Shown: positions 8,914 to 19,389 of the stretch, piece after piece
How the letters are laid out: every line of letters starts with the position of its first letter
Numbering within the stretch: position 1 is the first letter of the stretch
DNA from: Deinococcus marmoris DSM 12784
Lineage (GTDB): Bacteria > Deinococcota > Deinococci > Deinococcales > Deinococcaceae
Length of the DNA: 21,342 bases
Direction: 5' to 3'
Assembly (NCBI RefSeq): GCF_000701405.1
Contig: NZ_JNIV01000076.1
Coordinates: 1 to 21,342 of the forward strand
Program-made: the position numbers and the translations under genes
The notes under the pieces: generated by a model
The model's database searches: none
The model's input: the letters and a program-made list of their open reading frames with translations, nothing else
What the model was told of the DNA's origin: nothing

Positions 8914-10784
8914 GCCTGCCCCCTGGAACCGGCAGCGGCGCGCGGCGCACCATAGGTTTTCCACAGTCCCATGCCATATCTCAGCGCCCAGATGGCGACG
9001 CCGCCCAGCAACAGGCCCAGGCCCAGTCCGATGAACACGCGGGCCGCGCTGATCAGCAGCGGCGTGTGAAAGTGCGAGAAGGTGTTCAGGATGCTGGACT
9101 GCCCCACCACCCCGGCCAGGATCAGCAGGCCGCTGAAGTAGCCGGGCAGGGTGCCGCTGAGGCCCAGCAACGCCAGCGGGTGCGTGGCGATCTCCTTGAA
9201 ACGTGGGCGGATGATCGAGTCCTGCACCTCGCGCCGCAACGACGCCTCGAAGTTGCTGGCCGAACCGCCCGTGGCATTGCCGCGCCTCTCATAGACCAGG
9301 GACAGCAACACAAAACCCAGCGCCATCACGGCCACGTCGCCCAGCCGGATCGGGGCGGCGTAAATATCGGCAGCCGTCTTGCGGATGTCCTGGCGCGGCA
9401 GGAAACTCAGGCCCACCAGGATCAGCGGCAGCAGCAGCGTCAAGCCCACGCCCCGGAAGGGTTCCAGGCCCAGCGTGCTTTCGCGGCTGGCCCCCAGCGC
9501 GGACACGAACAGCACGCCCACCAGCGACAGGCCGGTCGCCAGAAACCAGTCGGTGACCTTCGAGCGTCGCAGCACCAGTCCCAGCGCCGGAAAGGCCACG
9601 GCGGACAGCAGCGCCGCACTCTCGAAGGGCTGCAACAGATTGAGGCCAAAGGCCAGCACCGTGACGCCCGCAACGGCGATCACCCCCAGACGCGCGAGTG
9701 GGAAGCTCAGGCCCAGCAGCAGCAGCGCGGCCAGCGGACCGACCATACTCAGCGCCTTCAGCAGCGGGCTGGGCGCGAAGATGCCCACCTGCGGCGTGTC
9801 CAGCTTCACGCCGGAGCGCCCCAGCAGTTCCTGGGTGCGGCCCAGCATGGCCTCGGTCTCGTTGACGGTGGGGTAGGGGCGCAGGTACAGCAGCCGCATG
9901 CCGCGCTCGCGGGCGGCCAGGTTGTACTTGCTGGCCACGTCCAGCGGCTCCAGTTTGTTCTGGTAGCTGGGGGCCAGCGCGAACAGACGCACCCCGCCGT
10001 GCGTTTCCACCAGTTCGGCCAGCCCCTCCTGAATGTTGCCCTCGATGATCGCCGGAAGCCGCTGGCCCAGCGCCTTATCCACCTGCGCCAGCAGTTCGGG
10101 GGTACGTGAACCGATGACCTCGTCGCCGGTAAAGGCGATGAACGGCACGTCCGGCCAGTCCGCACCCACCTTCGCGGTGGGAATTGCGGCGTCCTGGTAG
10201 GGGCGGTAGACCAGCACCAGCCCCTGCTTTTTGAAGTCGTTCACCGCTGCCGTATCCGGCCCGGCAGGCAGGAAGCGCGGGTCAGAGGGCCACTCGACCC
10301 AGCTCTGGCCCCCGATCTGGACTTCGCGGGTGGGAATGGTGTAGCGGTTCCGCAGTTCCTCGGCGATGGCCGGGGTCGAGGCGCGCATGTACACCGCGTT
10401 GGTCCTGATTCCCTGCCCCGGAAAGTCCGCCGCCAGATCGGAGCCGTTTTTCAGGTATACCTCGCCGCGCTGTTCCAGGCTGGCAATGGTGTCCTCGTAC
10501 AGTGCCAGACCGTTGACCCCCAACGCCTTGTACTTATCCAGCAGCGCCTGCGGCTCCAGGCCATAGCGGCGGGCCTGGATCACCAGCGCCGGGTAATCCA
10601 TGACCAGCGCCGCCGTCTTCTGGGCCTGTTCGTACTGCACGCGTCCGAAGGTCAGCAGCAGCGCCGGAATCAGCGCCAGCGCGATCAAGGCCAGCAGCAG
10701 TGGCGTCCAGGGATGGCGGGTGGCGGGCGGCAGCAATGCGGGCGAGATGGGGTGGGGCAGTGGGGCGCGGGTCGGGTCGGTCAC
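8910..10784 (-). CDS. DUF5693 multi-spanning membrane protein, csaB partner
   Basis: The 624-residue protein has one N-terminal transmembrane helix (about 27-46), a large soluble domain (about 50-340) that is probably outside the cytoplasm, and a cluster of perhaps seven to eight helices from about 345 to 610. It matches DUF5693, a family commonly found next to csaB. Its role is not established; the arrangement suggests export or assembly of the pyruvylated wall polysaccharide, which is inference. The start codon is GTG (10784), six bases after TAGGAT, so the mRNA is probably leaderless. csaB follows with a GTGA overlap. Confidence 0.82.
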   Translation of the reverse strand: MTDPTRAPLPHPISPALLPPATRHPWTPLLLALIALALIPALLLTFGRVQYEQAQKTAALVMDYPALVIQARRYGLEPQALLDKYKALGVNGLALYEDTIASLEQRGEVYLKNGSDLAADFPGQGIRTNAVYMRASTPAIAEELRNRYTIPTREVQIGGQSWVEWPSDPRFLPAGPDTAAVNDFKKQGLVLVYRPYQDAAIPTAKVGADWPDVPFIAFTGDEVIGSRTPELLAQVDKALGQRLPAIIEGNIQEGLAELVETHGGVRLFALAPSYQNKLEPLDVASKYNLAARERGMRLLYLRPYPTVNETEAMLGRTQELLGRSGVKLDTPQVGIFAPSPLLKALSMVGPLAALLLLGLSFPLARLGVIAVAGVTVLAFGLNLLQPFESAALLSAVAFPALGLVLRRSKVTDWFLATGLSLVGVLFVSALGASRESTLGLEPFRGVGLTLLLPLILVGLSFLPRQDIRKTAADIYAAPIRLGDVAVMALGFVLLSLVYERRGNATGGSASNFEASLRREVQDSIIRPRFKEIATHPLALLGLSGTLPGYFSGLLILAGVVGQSSILNTFSHFHTPLLISAARVFIGLGLGLLLGGVAIWALRYGMGLWKTYGAPRAAAGSRGQA

Positions 10785-10790
10785 GTATAC

Positions 10791-10796
10791 ATCCTA
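10791..10796 (-). promoter_or_regulatory. -10 box, leaderless (DUF5693-csaB operon)
   Basis: TAGGAT on the minus strand, six bases before the GTG at 10784. No clear -35 box is seen. Confidence 0.5.
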
Positions 10797-10951
10797 ACGG
10801 CGAAGGCGGGGCGAGGGAGATGAAGCGGGCAAAAATCGGGGCATCCTAACGCCTGCGCCCGTAAGGCACGTCAGCCGAAGGGTGCAGGGACTGTTGTTTC
10901 CCAGTCGGTACTCCAGTCGGCACCCGCAGCCTGGAAATGGCCACCACGCGC

Positions 10952-10957
10952 TACACT
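10952..10957 (+). promoter_or_regulatory. Possible -10 box of miaB
   Basis: TACACT, about 75 bases before the chosen miaB start. With the GAGGAG ribosome-binding site at 11017-11022 this suggests a leadered mRNA, unlike the neighbouring genes. No convincing -35 box is seen. Confidence 0.3.
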
Positions 10958-11032
10958 CTGGCGTCGCGCCCGCCTGGGGTGCAGAGAAAGGCCGCAGAAT
11001 CCATCTGTCAGGCCGAGAGGAGAACTGAAAAC

Positions 11033-12412
11033 ATGAAGGCACACATGATCACCTACGGGTGTCAGATGAATGAATACGACTCGCACCTGGTCCAGTCGCA
11101 ACTGGTCAGCTTCGGCGCGGATCTGGTGGACAGCATCGACGAGGCCGATTTCGTGCTGGTCAACACCTGCGCGGTGCGCGGCAAGCCGGTGGACAAGGTC
11201 CGCAGCCTGCTGGGGCAACTCCGCAAGGTCAAATCCCAGCGCCCCCTGGTGGTGGGCATGATGGGCTGCCTCGCCCAGTTGGAAGAGGGTCAGCAGATGG
11301 CCCGCAAGTTTGAAGTGGACGTGCTGCTGGGACCAGGGAGTCTGCTGGACATCGGCGCGGCGCTGGAGAGCAACGGGCGCTTCTGGGGCCTGCAATTCAA
11401 GGACGAGCTGCACGAACACATTCCGCCCTCCCCGCAGGGCAAGTTGCAGGCGCACCTGACCATCATGCGCGGCTGCGATCACCACTGCACCTACTGCATC
11501 GTGCCCACCACGCGCGGCCCACAGGTCAGTCGCTCGCCGGACGACATCCTGCGCGAGCTGGACCTGCAACTGGCGGCAGGGGTGCAGGAAGTCACGCTGC
11601 TGGGCCAGAACGTCAATGCTTACGGTGTGGACGGCGGCGCGAGGCTGGCCGGCTACCCCTCGTTTGCTGACCTGCTGCGACTGGTGGGTAAGAGTGGCGT
11701 GCGCCGCATCAAATTCACCACCAGCCACCCGATGAACTTCACCGAGGACGTGGCCGCCGCGATGGCCGAAACGCCCGCCGTCTGCGATTTCGTGCATCTG
11801 CCGGTGCAGAGCGGAAGCAGCCGCGTGCTGCGCCGCATGGCCCGCGAATACAGCCGTGAGACGTACCTGGGCCACATCGCCGCCATTAAAAAGCACCTGC
11901 CGAACGTGGTCCTCGCCACCGACATCATCGTGGGCTTTCCCGGCGAGACCGAGGAAGACTTTCAGGAGACGCTGAGCCTGTACGACGAGGTGGGCTACGA
12001 CAGCGCCTACATGTTCATCTACTCGCCGCGCCCCGGCACGCCCAGCTACAAGCACTTCGAGGACCTGCCGCGCGAGCTGAAGACCGAACGCCTGCAACGA
12101 TTGATCGTGAAGCAGAAGGAATGGAGCAAGCTGCGCAACGCCACGAAAGTCGGCACCGTGCAGGAAGTCCTGCTGCGCGGCGACGCCCACAGCGAGGGCT
12201 TTCTGGAAGGTCACACGCGCGGCAACCACCCCACCGTGGTGCCCAGGGCAATCGGCGCAGACGGCGCGGGCGTGTATCCGGTGCTGATCGGCCACAGCAC
12301 CCCACACATGCTTTACGGCCAGATCGTGGGCGCGGACGGGCAGCCGCTCCCGGAAATCCCCCGGCTGGAACCGCAGGCAGCGGCGCTGAGCAGTCCGTTG
12401 CAGATGGCGTAG
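11033..12412 (+). CDS. miaB: tRNA-2-methylthio-N6-isopentenyladenosine synthase MiaB
   Basis: MiaB is a radical-SAM methylthiotransferase that converts i6A37 to ms2i6A37 in tRNAs reading UNN codons. The protein has 459 residues. The N-terminal UPF0004 domain supplies three ligands of the auxiliary [4Fe-4S] cluster: C10 ([10 protein letters not shown]), C46 (VNTCAVR) and C79 (GMMGCLAQ). The radical-SAM triad C148-C152-C155 lies in [18 protein letters not shown], and [11 protein letters not shown] and YSPRPGTP follow. The C-terminal part from about residue 371 is the TRAM RNA-binding domain. The ATG at 11033 is chosen because the family begins just before the YGCQMN block and GAGGAG lies 10 bases upstream; the frame is open further upstream but that part looks non-coding. 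A terminator follows within the repeat at 12422-12560. Confidence 0.96.
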   Translation: MKAHMITYGCQMNEYDSHLVQSQLVSFGADLVDSIDEADFVLVNTCAVRGKPVDKVRSLLGQLRKVKSQRPLVVGMMGCLAQLEEGQQMARKFEVDVLLGPGSLLDIGAALESNGRFWGLQFKDELHEHIPPSPQGKLQAHLTIMRGCDHHCTYCIVPTTRGPQVSRSPDDILRELDLQLAAGVQEVTLLGQNVNAYGVDGGARLAGYPSFADLLRLVGKSGVRRIKFTTSHPMNFTEDVAAAMAETPAVCDFVHLPVQSGSSRVLRRMAREYSRETYLGHIAAIKKHLPNVVLATDIIVGFPGETEEDFQETLSLYDEVGYDSAYMFIYSPRPGTPSYKHFEDLPRELKTERLQRLIVKQKEWSKLRNATKVGTVQEVLLRGDAHSEGFLEGHTRGNHPTVVPRAIGADGAGVYPVLIGHSTPHMLYGQIVGADGQPLPEIPRLEPQAAALSSPLQMA

Positions 12413-12421
12413 AGGAAAGAG

Positions 12422-12560
12422 ACCCCTCACCCCCAACCCCTCTCCCCTACAGAGAGGGGCTTTTTGCTGCCCGTTCTGAATGGGCGGGAACGCTGAATCC
12501 CTTGCGCTGTTGACCCTCTCCGCAGGGGAGAGGGTGCCGCGCCAGCGGCGGGTGAGGGGT
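12422..12560. repeat. Palindromic intergenic repeat element A
   Basis: The ends ACCCCTCACCC (12422-12432) and GGGTGAGGGGT (12550-12560) are perfect 11-base inverted repeats. Inside are two hairpins: the miaB terminator (12437-12465) and CCCTCTCC/GGAGAGGG around 12514-12534. The last base overlaps the stop codon of the convergent lipoprotein gene. The wording resembles short palindromic repeats scattered between genes in many high-G+C genomes. It encodes nothing. Its ends match those of the element at 19155-19301 (ACCCCTC...GAGGGGT). Confidence 0.65.
12437..12465 (+). terminator. Rho-independent terminator of miaB
   Basis: CCCCTCTC, a 7-base loop and GAGAGGGG form a perfect eight-pair stem, followed by C and five T. 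It starts 25 bases after the miaB stop and lies inside repeat element A. Confidence 0.75.
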
Positions 12561-13033
12561 TACCGAATATCCACCTGAAACGCCGGAACCTTGACCTGAA
12601 TGGTGCGGAAGCCGTCGGCCCCGGTGCCGTCGGAGGCCAGCTTGACGTTGACGCTGGCCTGGGCTTCCAGGGTGCGGATACCCGTTTCCTGCGGGAATTC
12701 CACCACGGCCTGAATACGCTCGCCAATGTTCCACGGCGCGGGCGGCAGGTACGAGGCCACGCACACCTGGAATTGCCCGTACTTCAGGTCCGGCTGCCCG
12801 GTCTTGCCCATGTCCAGCACGCTGAGACTGAAAGGCCGGGGGCAATCGTTTTTCAGCAGCAGATCATGCGGGCCGAGATTGACCAGCGTAACGGTCAGCA
12901 GCCGTCCGTTGACGCTGACACCGGAGCCGATCTGGGTCTGTGGCAGGGTGACGCGCGGGGCGCATGAGGTGGCGGCCAGCGCCAGACCCGCCAGGAGAAA
13001 ACGCGGAGACAACAAGGGGAAGAGACGCGACAT
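12560..13033 (-). CDS. Putative secreted lipoprotein, hypothetical
   Basis: The 157-residue protein begins MSRLFPLLSPRFLLAGLALAATSCAPR: a positive start, a hydrophobic core and a cysteine at position 24. The residues before it (A-T-S) make an imperfect lipobox, so type II processing is likely but not certain. The mature part is beta-rich, with LLTVTLVNLGPHDLLLKN at about 49-66, resembling an Ig-like or immunity-type beta sandwich, and a second Cys pair (near residues 68 and 91). I recognise no family. The start at 13033 is preferred because TACCCT (13046-13041, minus strand) is seven bases upstream and the signal sequence begins there; the frame continues upstream without coding character. 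Confidence 0.65.
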   Translation of the reverse strand: MSRLFPLLSPRFLLAGLALAATSCAPRVTLPQTQIGSGVSVNGRLLTVTLVNLGPHDLLLKNDCPRPFSLSVLDMGKTGQPDLKYGQFQVCVASYLPPAPWNIGERIQAVVEFPQETGIRTLEAQASVNVKLASDGTGADGFRTIQVKVPAFQVDIR

Positions 13034-13040
13034 GGCCCCC

Positions 13041-13046
13041 AGGGTA
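13041..13046 (-). promoter_or_regulatory. -10 box, leaderless (lipoprotein gene)
   Basis: TACCCT on the minus strand, seven bases before the ATG at 13033; it supports that start. Confidence 0.45.
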
Positions 13047-13224
13047 ACAGTCCGCTTCTGAGAAGGTGCGTGGAGCGGCTGTTCCGGGCCTGTCCTGTGG
13101 CGGGAAAACGGACAGGAGGGCTGCACTGATCCAGATACGTCCATGTGCGGATACCAGAAAGAGTCGAGTGAAGCCGGTGTATGGTGCCAGTCCATCTTCC
13201 ACACAATTGCGGGCTGGATTTCCC

Positions 13225-13259
13225 CCTCCTGGCACGGACCTTTCTTCCTCCTGGCACGG
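13225..13259. repeat. Two direct copies of a 13-base sequence
   Basis: CCTCCTGGCACGG occurs at 13225-13237 and 13247-13259, 22 bases apart (two helical turns), about 200 bases upstream of the transporter operon. It could be a pair of activator sites or chance. Confidence 0.45.
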
Positions 13260-13451
13260 GCACAGCGCGCCTGCGCCCCGCACCTTCAGCAGATGCTGGC
13301 CCAGTTCACACTAAGCCGGATGACCTACGCTATGATGCGCGCGTTCAAACACTAGACAGGTGACAGGCCGGGCCGTTTCGCGCTTTGCGTTCCTGGTATC
13401 AGCACAGCCGTATCGGTCCACCCTACCCGTCAACCCCTTTCAGGAGGCTCC

Positions 13452-15182
<1,731 letters not shown>

Positions 15183-15218
15183 ACGCCAGACGGGCAAAAC
15201 CGTTGGAGCGTGGTGAGA

Positions 15219-15256
15219 GCGGGCGGGGCAGCCAGAATGAAGGTTGCCCCCCCGCT
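15219..15256 (+). other. GC-rich hairpin between receptor and permease genes
   Basis: AGCGGGCGGGGCAGCC (15219-15234) pairs with 15242-15256 over 15 pairs, with one bulged C and one G-T pair, leaving a seven-base loop. No T-tract follows, so it is more likely an mRNA-stabilising or partial-termination element than a full terminator. Such hairpins commonly keep the receptor transcript more abundant than the permease transcript. Confidence 0.55.
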
Positions 15257-15387
15257 TCCCCTTTGCCCCCCCGTTATGTAAACTGCGTCCCTCAGATGCA
15301 AAGACCACATTCACGGCCTCTCACAGCGGTTTTTGACCCTGGTTTCAGAGCGAAGACCCCCTCTCTCCCGCAACCAACGAGGCCCCC

Positions 15388-16410
15388 ATGCTGAATTTCA
15401 CTCTTCGACGGCTGGTTCAGATTCCCCTGGTCATGCTGATCCTCTCGGTCATCGTGATCGGCCTGACCCAACTGCTCACCCCTGAACAGCGCGCCGCGCC
15501 GTACATCCGCAGCGAGCAACAGGCCGCCCGCCTGGAGCAGATCATCGACGAACGTGGTCTGCGCGATCCCTTTCCCGTGCAGTACGGGCGCTGGTTTTCC
15601 AACGTCATCCAGGGCGACCTGGGCTATTCCAAGGCCAGCAACAAGGACGTAACTGCCACCATCGCCGAACGCCTGCCCAACACCATCGAACTGGCGCTGG
15701 TCACGGCGGTCCCCATCCTGCTGATCTCGATCTGGCTGGGCACGCTGAGTGCGCTGCACAAGGACAAATTGATCGATCAGATCCTGCGGGTGGTGGTGGT
15801 GTTCGGCTACAGCCTGCCCACATTTGTGCTGGGGATCGTCCTGCTGGCGGTCTTCTACGCGTATCTGGGCTGGCTGCCCGGCGCGGGGCAACTGGACATC
15901 ATCAACCAGTTCGCGGTGGGCGACCTGACACGATACACCGGCATGATGACCGTGGACGCCGCGCTGAACGGGCGCTGGGACATCGCCTGGGACGCGCTGC
16001 GGCATATGATCCTGCCCGCCGTGACACTGCTGGTCGTGCTGAGCGCCAATCTGGTCAAGGTGATGCGCAACAGCATGCTGGAAGTGCTGACCAGCGATTA
16101 CGTCCGCACCGCCCGCGCCAAGGGGCTGTCCTCCAAGGTGGTCAACGGCAAACACGCCCGCCGCAATGCGCTGCTGCCCATCGTGACCCTGGGCGGCTTT
16201 CTGGTGATCGGATTGCTGGGCGGCTCGATCATCACCGAGACCATCTTTGCCTACCCCGGCATCGGGCAGTGGTTCGTGCAGGCCGCGCTGCAACTGGACA
16301 TCGCCGGAGTCATGGGCTTTACCCTGCTCTCGGCGCTGCTGGTGGTCATCATGAGTACGGCGGTAGACCTGCTGTACGGCGTTCTCGACCCCCGCGTGAG
16401 GTTCTTCTGA
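15388..16410 (+). CDS. ABC transporter permease, DppB/OppB type
   Basis: The 340-residue inner-membrane protein forms one half of the translocation pore. The first transmembrane helix spans about residues 8-30, followed by an extracytoplasmic loop (about 31-98) that carries the family's [20 protein letters not shown] wording, then about five helices from residue 99 on. The cytoplasmic EAA loop that contacts the ATPase is at about 238-262 ([10 protein letters not shown], then NALLPIVT). The end [11 protein letters not shown] is typical of DppB. The ribosome-binding site is weak (CGAGG, about six bases before the ATG). The DppC-type partner follows 31 bases later. Confidence 0.93.
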   Translation: MLNFTLRRLVQIPLVMLILSVIVIGLTQLLTPEQRAAPYIRSEQQAARLEQIIDERGLRDPFPVQYGRWFSNVIQGDLGYSKASNKDVTATIAERLPNTIELALVTAVPILLISIWLGTLSALHKDKLIDQILRVVVVFGYSLPTFVLGIVLLAVFYAYLGWLPGAGQLDIINQFAVGDLTRYTGMMTVDAALNGRWDIAWDALRHMILPAVTLLVVLSANLVKVMRNSMLEVLTSDYVRTARAKGLSSKVVNGKHARRNALLPIVTLGGFLVIGLLGGSIITETIFAYPGIGQWFVQAALQLDIAGVMGFTLLSALLVVIMSTAVDLLYGVLDPRVRFF

Positions 16411-16441
16411 TGCCCCGCCTCAATCCTGTCAGGAGGACCAC

Positions 16442-17470
<1,029 letters not shown>

Positions 17471-17484
17471 GTCCGGCCACTGGG

Positions 17485-17524
17485 GCGCGGCGTGTGGGAG
17501 CCATTCCCACCGCCGCGCTCTTTT
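17485..17524 (+). terminator. Rho-independent terminator of the transporter operon
   Basis: GCGCGGCGTGTGGGA (17485-17499) pairs with TCCCACCGCCGCGC (17505-17518) with one mismatch or bulge, followed by TCTTTT. It starts 14 bases after the last permease stop codon. Confidence 0.85.
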
Positions 17525-17566
17525 GATGTCTTTGACGATGGCGTCTTGCGTATCTCAGGGCCGAAG

Positions 17567-17572
17567 TAGACT
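17567..17572 (+). promoter_or_regulatory. -10 box, leaderless (first Uma2 gene)
   Basis: TAGACT within GAAGTAGACT, six bases before the ATG at 17579. The same GAAGTARACT string precedes the second Uma2 gene. Confidence 0.55.
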
Positions 17573-17578
17573 GTTCCC

Positions 17579-18130
17579 ATGACCGAACCCGCCTACCAGA
17601 CCATGACGGAAGAGGAATACCTGCGCTGGGACGGCCCACGGGACGCCAAATGGGAATTCGTGGACGGCTTTATCTATGCCCAGGCAGGAGCCAGCAGGCC
17701 GCACAACACCATTTCCACCAACATTCAACGGGTGTTTATTCCTGCGGCTGATGCGAGGAATTGCTCAACCTACGTCAGTGACCTCAAGGTTCGTATCTAC
17801 CGGGATGGACGGCCCCGGTATTACCTGCCGGATGTCGTGGTGGTCTGTCATTCAGGGTCAGACGGTGAAATCGAAACCCAGCCCTGCCTGATCGTCGAAA
17901 TTCTGAGTGCCAGCACCCGCGCGGTGGACGAGACCTTCAAGGCCAGCGACTATCAGCGGCTGGAGAGCTTGCAGGGCTATCTGCTGGTGGACAGCGAGCG
18001 GAAGGGGGTCATGTTCCACCGCCGCACCGCGCAGGGCTGGCAACTGGAAGCGGTGGACGAGTCAGTGCAGTTGCCGTGTCTGGACGTGTCGCTGTCTGTG
18101 GATGCGATTTACCGGAATGTGCCGCTGTAA
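17579..18130 (+). CDS. Uma2 family (DUF820) putative endonuclease, copy 1
   Basis: Uma2/DUF820 proteins have a PD-(D/E)XK nuclease fold and are common in Deinococcus and cyanobacteria, often in many copies; their substrate is unknown. The 183-residue protein is full length. The expected residues are present: E26 (KWEFVDG), D85 in YYLPDVVVV, E107 in CLIVEILS, and K121/Y125 in the following helix (FKASDYQRL). TAGACT six bases upstream supports the ATG at 17579 and a leaderless mRNA. The gene lies after the transporter terminator and 38 bases before a second, diverged family member on the same strand. Confidence 0.88.
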   Translation: MTEPAYQTMTEEEYLRWDGPRDAKWEFVDGFIYAQAGASRPHNTISTNIQRVFIPAADARNCSTYVSDLKVRIYRDGRPRYYLPDVVVVCHSGSDGEIETQPCLIVEILSASTRAVDETFKASDYQRLESLQGYLLVDSERKGVMFHRRTAQGWQLEAVDESVQLPCLDVSLSVDAIYRNVPL

Positions 18131-18156
18131 TGCTGCTGGCTCACAGCAACGCGAAG

Positions 18157-18162
18157 TAAACT
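18157..18162 (+). promoter_or_regulatory. -10 box, leaderless (second Uma2 gene)
   Basis: TAAACT within GAAGTAAACT, six bases before the ATG at 18169. It shows that the second Uma2 gene probably has its own promoter although it follows the first closely. Confidence 0.55.
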
Positions 18163-18168
18163 ACCCCC

Positions 18169-18753
18169 ATGACCAGTTCGGCCCTCCAGAAAATCAGCGA
18201 GGCAGATTACCTCCGCACGGAGGTACACAGTCCGTTCAAGCGTGAGTACGTTGACGGCCTCGTGTACGCCCTGCACGGCGAGGACACCCCGAACCCCCAG
18301 GCTGGAGCGTTGAGCAGGCACGGGCTGATCGGCACGAACCTAATTGCTGCCCTGCACCGTCCCGCGCTGCGCCAGGGGTGCAAAGTCTATGCCAGCGATA
18401 TGCGCGTGCGAATCCAGGCCAGGGGCACGCGCTACTACTACCCTGACGCCGTACTGACCTGCGAGGACATGGCCGACGACGCCAGATATTGCAGCAGTCC
18501 GTGTTTTATCGTCGAGGTGCTGAGCCAGAGTACGCAGGTGGTAGACCGGGGTCAGAAGCTCTCCGAGTACACGGCTTTGCCCAGCCTTCAGGGGTATCTG
18601 ATGGTGGACACCGCCACCCGCGCCGCCCGGCTGTACACCCGCGAGGGCGACGGCTGGAGCGAACAGTATGTCGAGGACGCTGGAACACTCCGGCTGCCCT
18701 GCGTGGACGTGGAAATGACGCTGGACGGGTTGTATGAGGGGACGAGCCTTTGA
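18169..18753 (+). CDS. Uma2 family (DUF820) putative endonuclease, copy 2
   Basis: The 194-residue protein is a diverged relative of the preceding gene. Catalytic-type residues are kept: E26 in KREYVDG, D93 in YYYPDAVLTC, E116 in CFIVEVLS and K130 before SEYTAL. It differs by a short insertion near residues 38-48 (GEDTPNPQAGA). The shared promoter string and similar layout suggest an old tandem duplication rather than a recent one, since much of the sequence differs. The start at 18169 follows TAAACT by six bases. The 3' end converges on the DUF559 gene with a seven-base gap and no visible terminator. Confidence 0.87.
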   Translation: MTSSALQKISEADYLRTEVHSPFKREYVDGLVYALHGEDTPNPQAGALSRHGLIGTNLIAALHRPALRQGCKVYASDMRVRIQARGTRYYYPDAVLTCEDMADDARYCSSPCFIVEVLSQSTQVVDRGQKLSEYTALPSLQGYLMVDTATRAARLYTREGDGWSEQYVEDAGTLRLPCVDVEMTLDGLYEGTSL

Positions 18754-18760
18754 CTCGGCT

Positions 18761-19132
18761 TTAAGACGGCGTGCTTCTGTAATCCCCACCACACGCCCCC
18801 ACAATCCCCACGCACACCCCCGCAAAGTTCCCCTCCACCTCCGCATTCCCGTAACGCAGCACGCGCACCCCGGCCCCCACCAACACCCGCGAACGCTCGG
18901 CGTCGTATGCCTGCGCTTCTGCCGAATCATGCGATCTGCCGTCCAGTTCGATGCACAGCCGCAAAGAGGGCGCGTAGAAATCCAGCACGTAGCCCAAAAA
19001 GGGGACTTGACGGCGGAACTTGACCGTGTAGGTTCGCAGAAATTCAAACCACAATTTGCGCTCGGCGGGGGTCTGCCCGTTTCGCAGCTCCCGCGCTCTT
19101 GGGGCCAGTTTGCGGGTGTAGTTCTCGCGCAT
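18761..19132 (-). CDS. DUF559 family endonuclease-like protein
   Basis: The 123-residue protein matches DUF559, a family with the restriction-endonuclease (PD-(D/E)XK, Vsr-like) fold. It shows the pattern ...TPAERKLWFEFLR (21-33), FRRQVPFLGYVLDFYAPSLRLCIELDG with D51, E62 and D64, and GRSHD with H68, then VLRYGNAEV, where the conserved Arg-Tyr/Phe turn is expected. Members are often found near mobile elements or fused to other domains; a biological role is not established. TAAGCT (19144-19139, minus strand) six bases before the ATG supports the start. The C-terminal 25 residues are Gly/Val-rich and lack clear family wording. Confidence 0.85.
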   Translation of the reverse strand: MRENYTRKLAPRARELRNGQTPAERKLWFEFLRTYTVKFRRQVPFLGYVLDFYAPSLRLCIELDGRSHDSAEAQAYDAERSRVLVGAGVRVLRYGNAEVEGNFAGVCVGIVGACGGDYRSTPS

Positions 19133-19138
19133 GGCCTT

Positions 19139-19144
19139 AGCTTA
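19139..19144 (-). promoter_or_regulatory. -10 box, leaderless (DUF559 gene)
   Basis: TAAGCT on the minus strand, six bases before the ATG at 19132. Confidence 0.5.
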
Positions 19145-19154
19145 TGCCGGGGAT

Positions 19155-19301
19155 AACCCCTCAGTCGGCTTCGCCGCCAGCTCTCCTTAAAAGGGAGCCA
19201 AAAAGCGCTGGAAACGCCGTGTGGGTGGCGTCCCAAAGCCTCCCTTCTAAGGGGAGGTGGCCCGTAGGGCCGGACTCGCAGAGCTGCAAAGCAGAGGGGT
19301 T
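19155..19301. repeat. Palindromic intergenic repeat element B
   Basis: The ends AACCCCTC (19155-19162) and GAGGGGTT (19294-19301) are perfect inverted repeats. Internal hairpins include CTCTCCTTaaaAGGGAG (about 19181-19196), the pair of CCTCCC and GGGGAGG around 19239-19257, and GGCCC-GTA-GGGCC (19259-19271). The element lies upstream of the DUF559 gene and encodes nothing. Its length (147 bases) and ends resemble the 139-base element at 12422-12560, though the interiors differ. Similar strings are widespread between genes in other bacteria. Confidence 0.6.
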
Positions 19302-19316
19302 TACGCAGCTCCACCG

Positions 19317-19354
19317 CCCCAGCCCCACCGCCCAACCCCAGCCCCACCACGCCC
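19317..19354 (-). other. G-quadruplex-prone tract
   Basis: The minus strand carries six runs of three or four G (plus-strand C runs at 19317-19320, 19323-19326, 19331-19333, 19336-19339, 19342-19345 and 19352-19354) separated by two to six bases, so several intramolecular quadruplexes are possible. It lies 36 bases beyond the NACHT stop codon, in what would be its 3' untranslated RNA, and just outside the change to AT-rich DNA. Confidence 0.6.
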
Positions 19355-19389
19355 AAGCACAGGCTTTGAGCTATCTAGAAATTTGAATT

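Larger units (their letters stand above)
13034..13451. other. Gene-free stretch: divergent promoter region
   Basis: No gene is supported in these 418 bases. It holds the -10 box of the lipoprotein gene (TACCCT, 13046-13041 minus), two copies of CCTCCTGGCACGG, a TATGAT box at 13331-13336 that could serve the transporter operon (TTCACA at 13305-13310 is 20 bases away, too far for a good -35), and the AGGAGG ribosome-binding site at 13442-13447. Confidence 0.5.

Noticed and set aside
10793..10869. CCTAACG strings near the DUF5693 start resembling the palindrome at 7219
   Set aside because: CCTAACG-N8-CGTAAGG is imperfect and has a different spacing; not convincing as a second operator.
10871..12436. 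521-codon minus-strand ORF opposite miaB
   Set aside because: Shadow of miaB, which has all six cluster-binding cysteines.
13331..13355. Tiny ORF MMRAFKH after TACGCT
   Set aside because: The box directly abuts the ATG without the 6-8 base spacing and the peptide is seven residues; more likely part of the transporter promoter (TATGAT).
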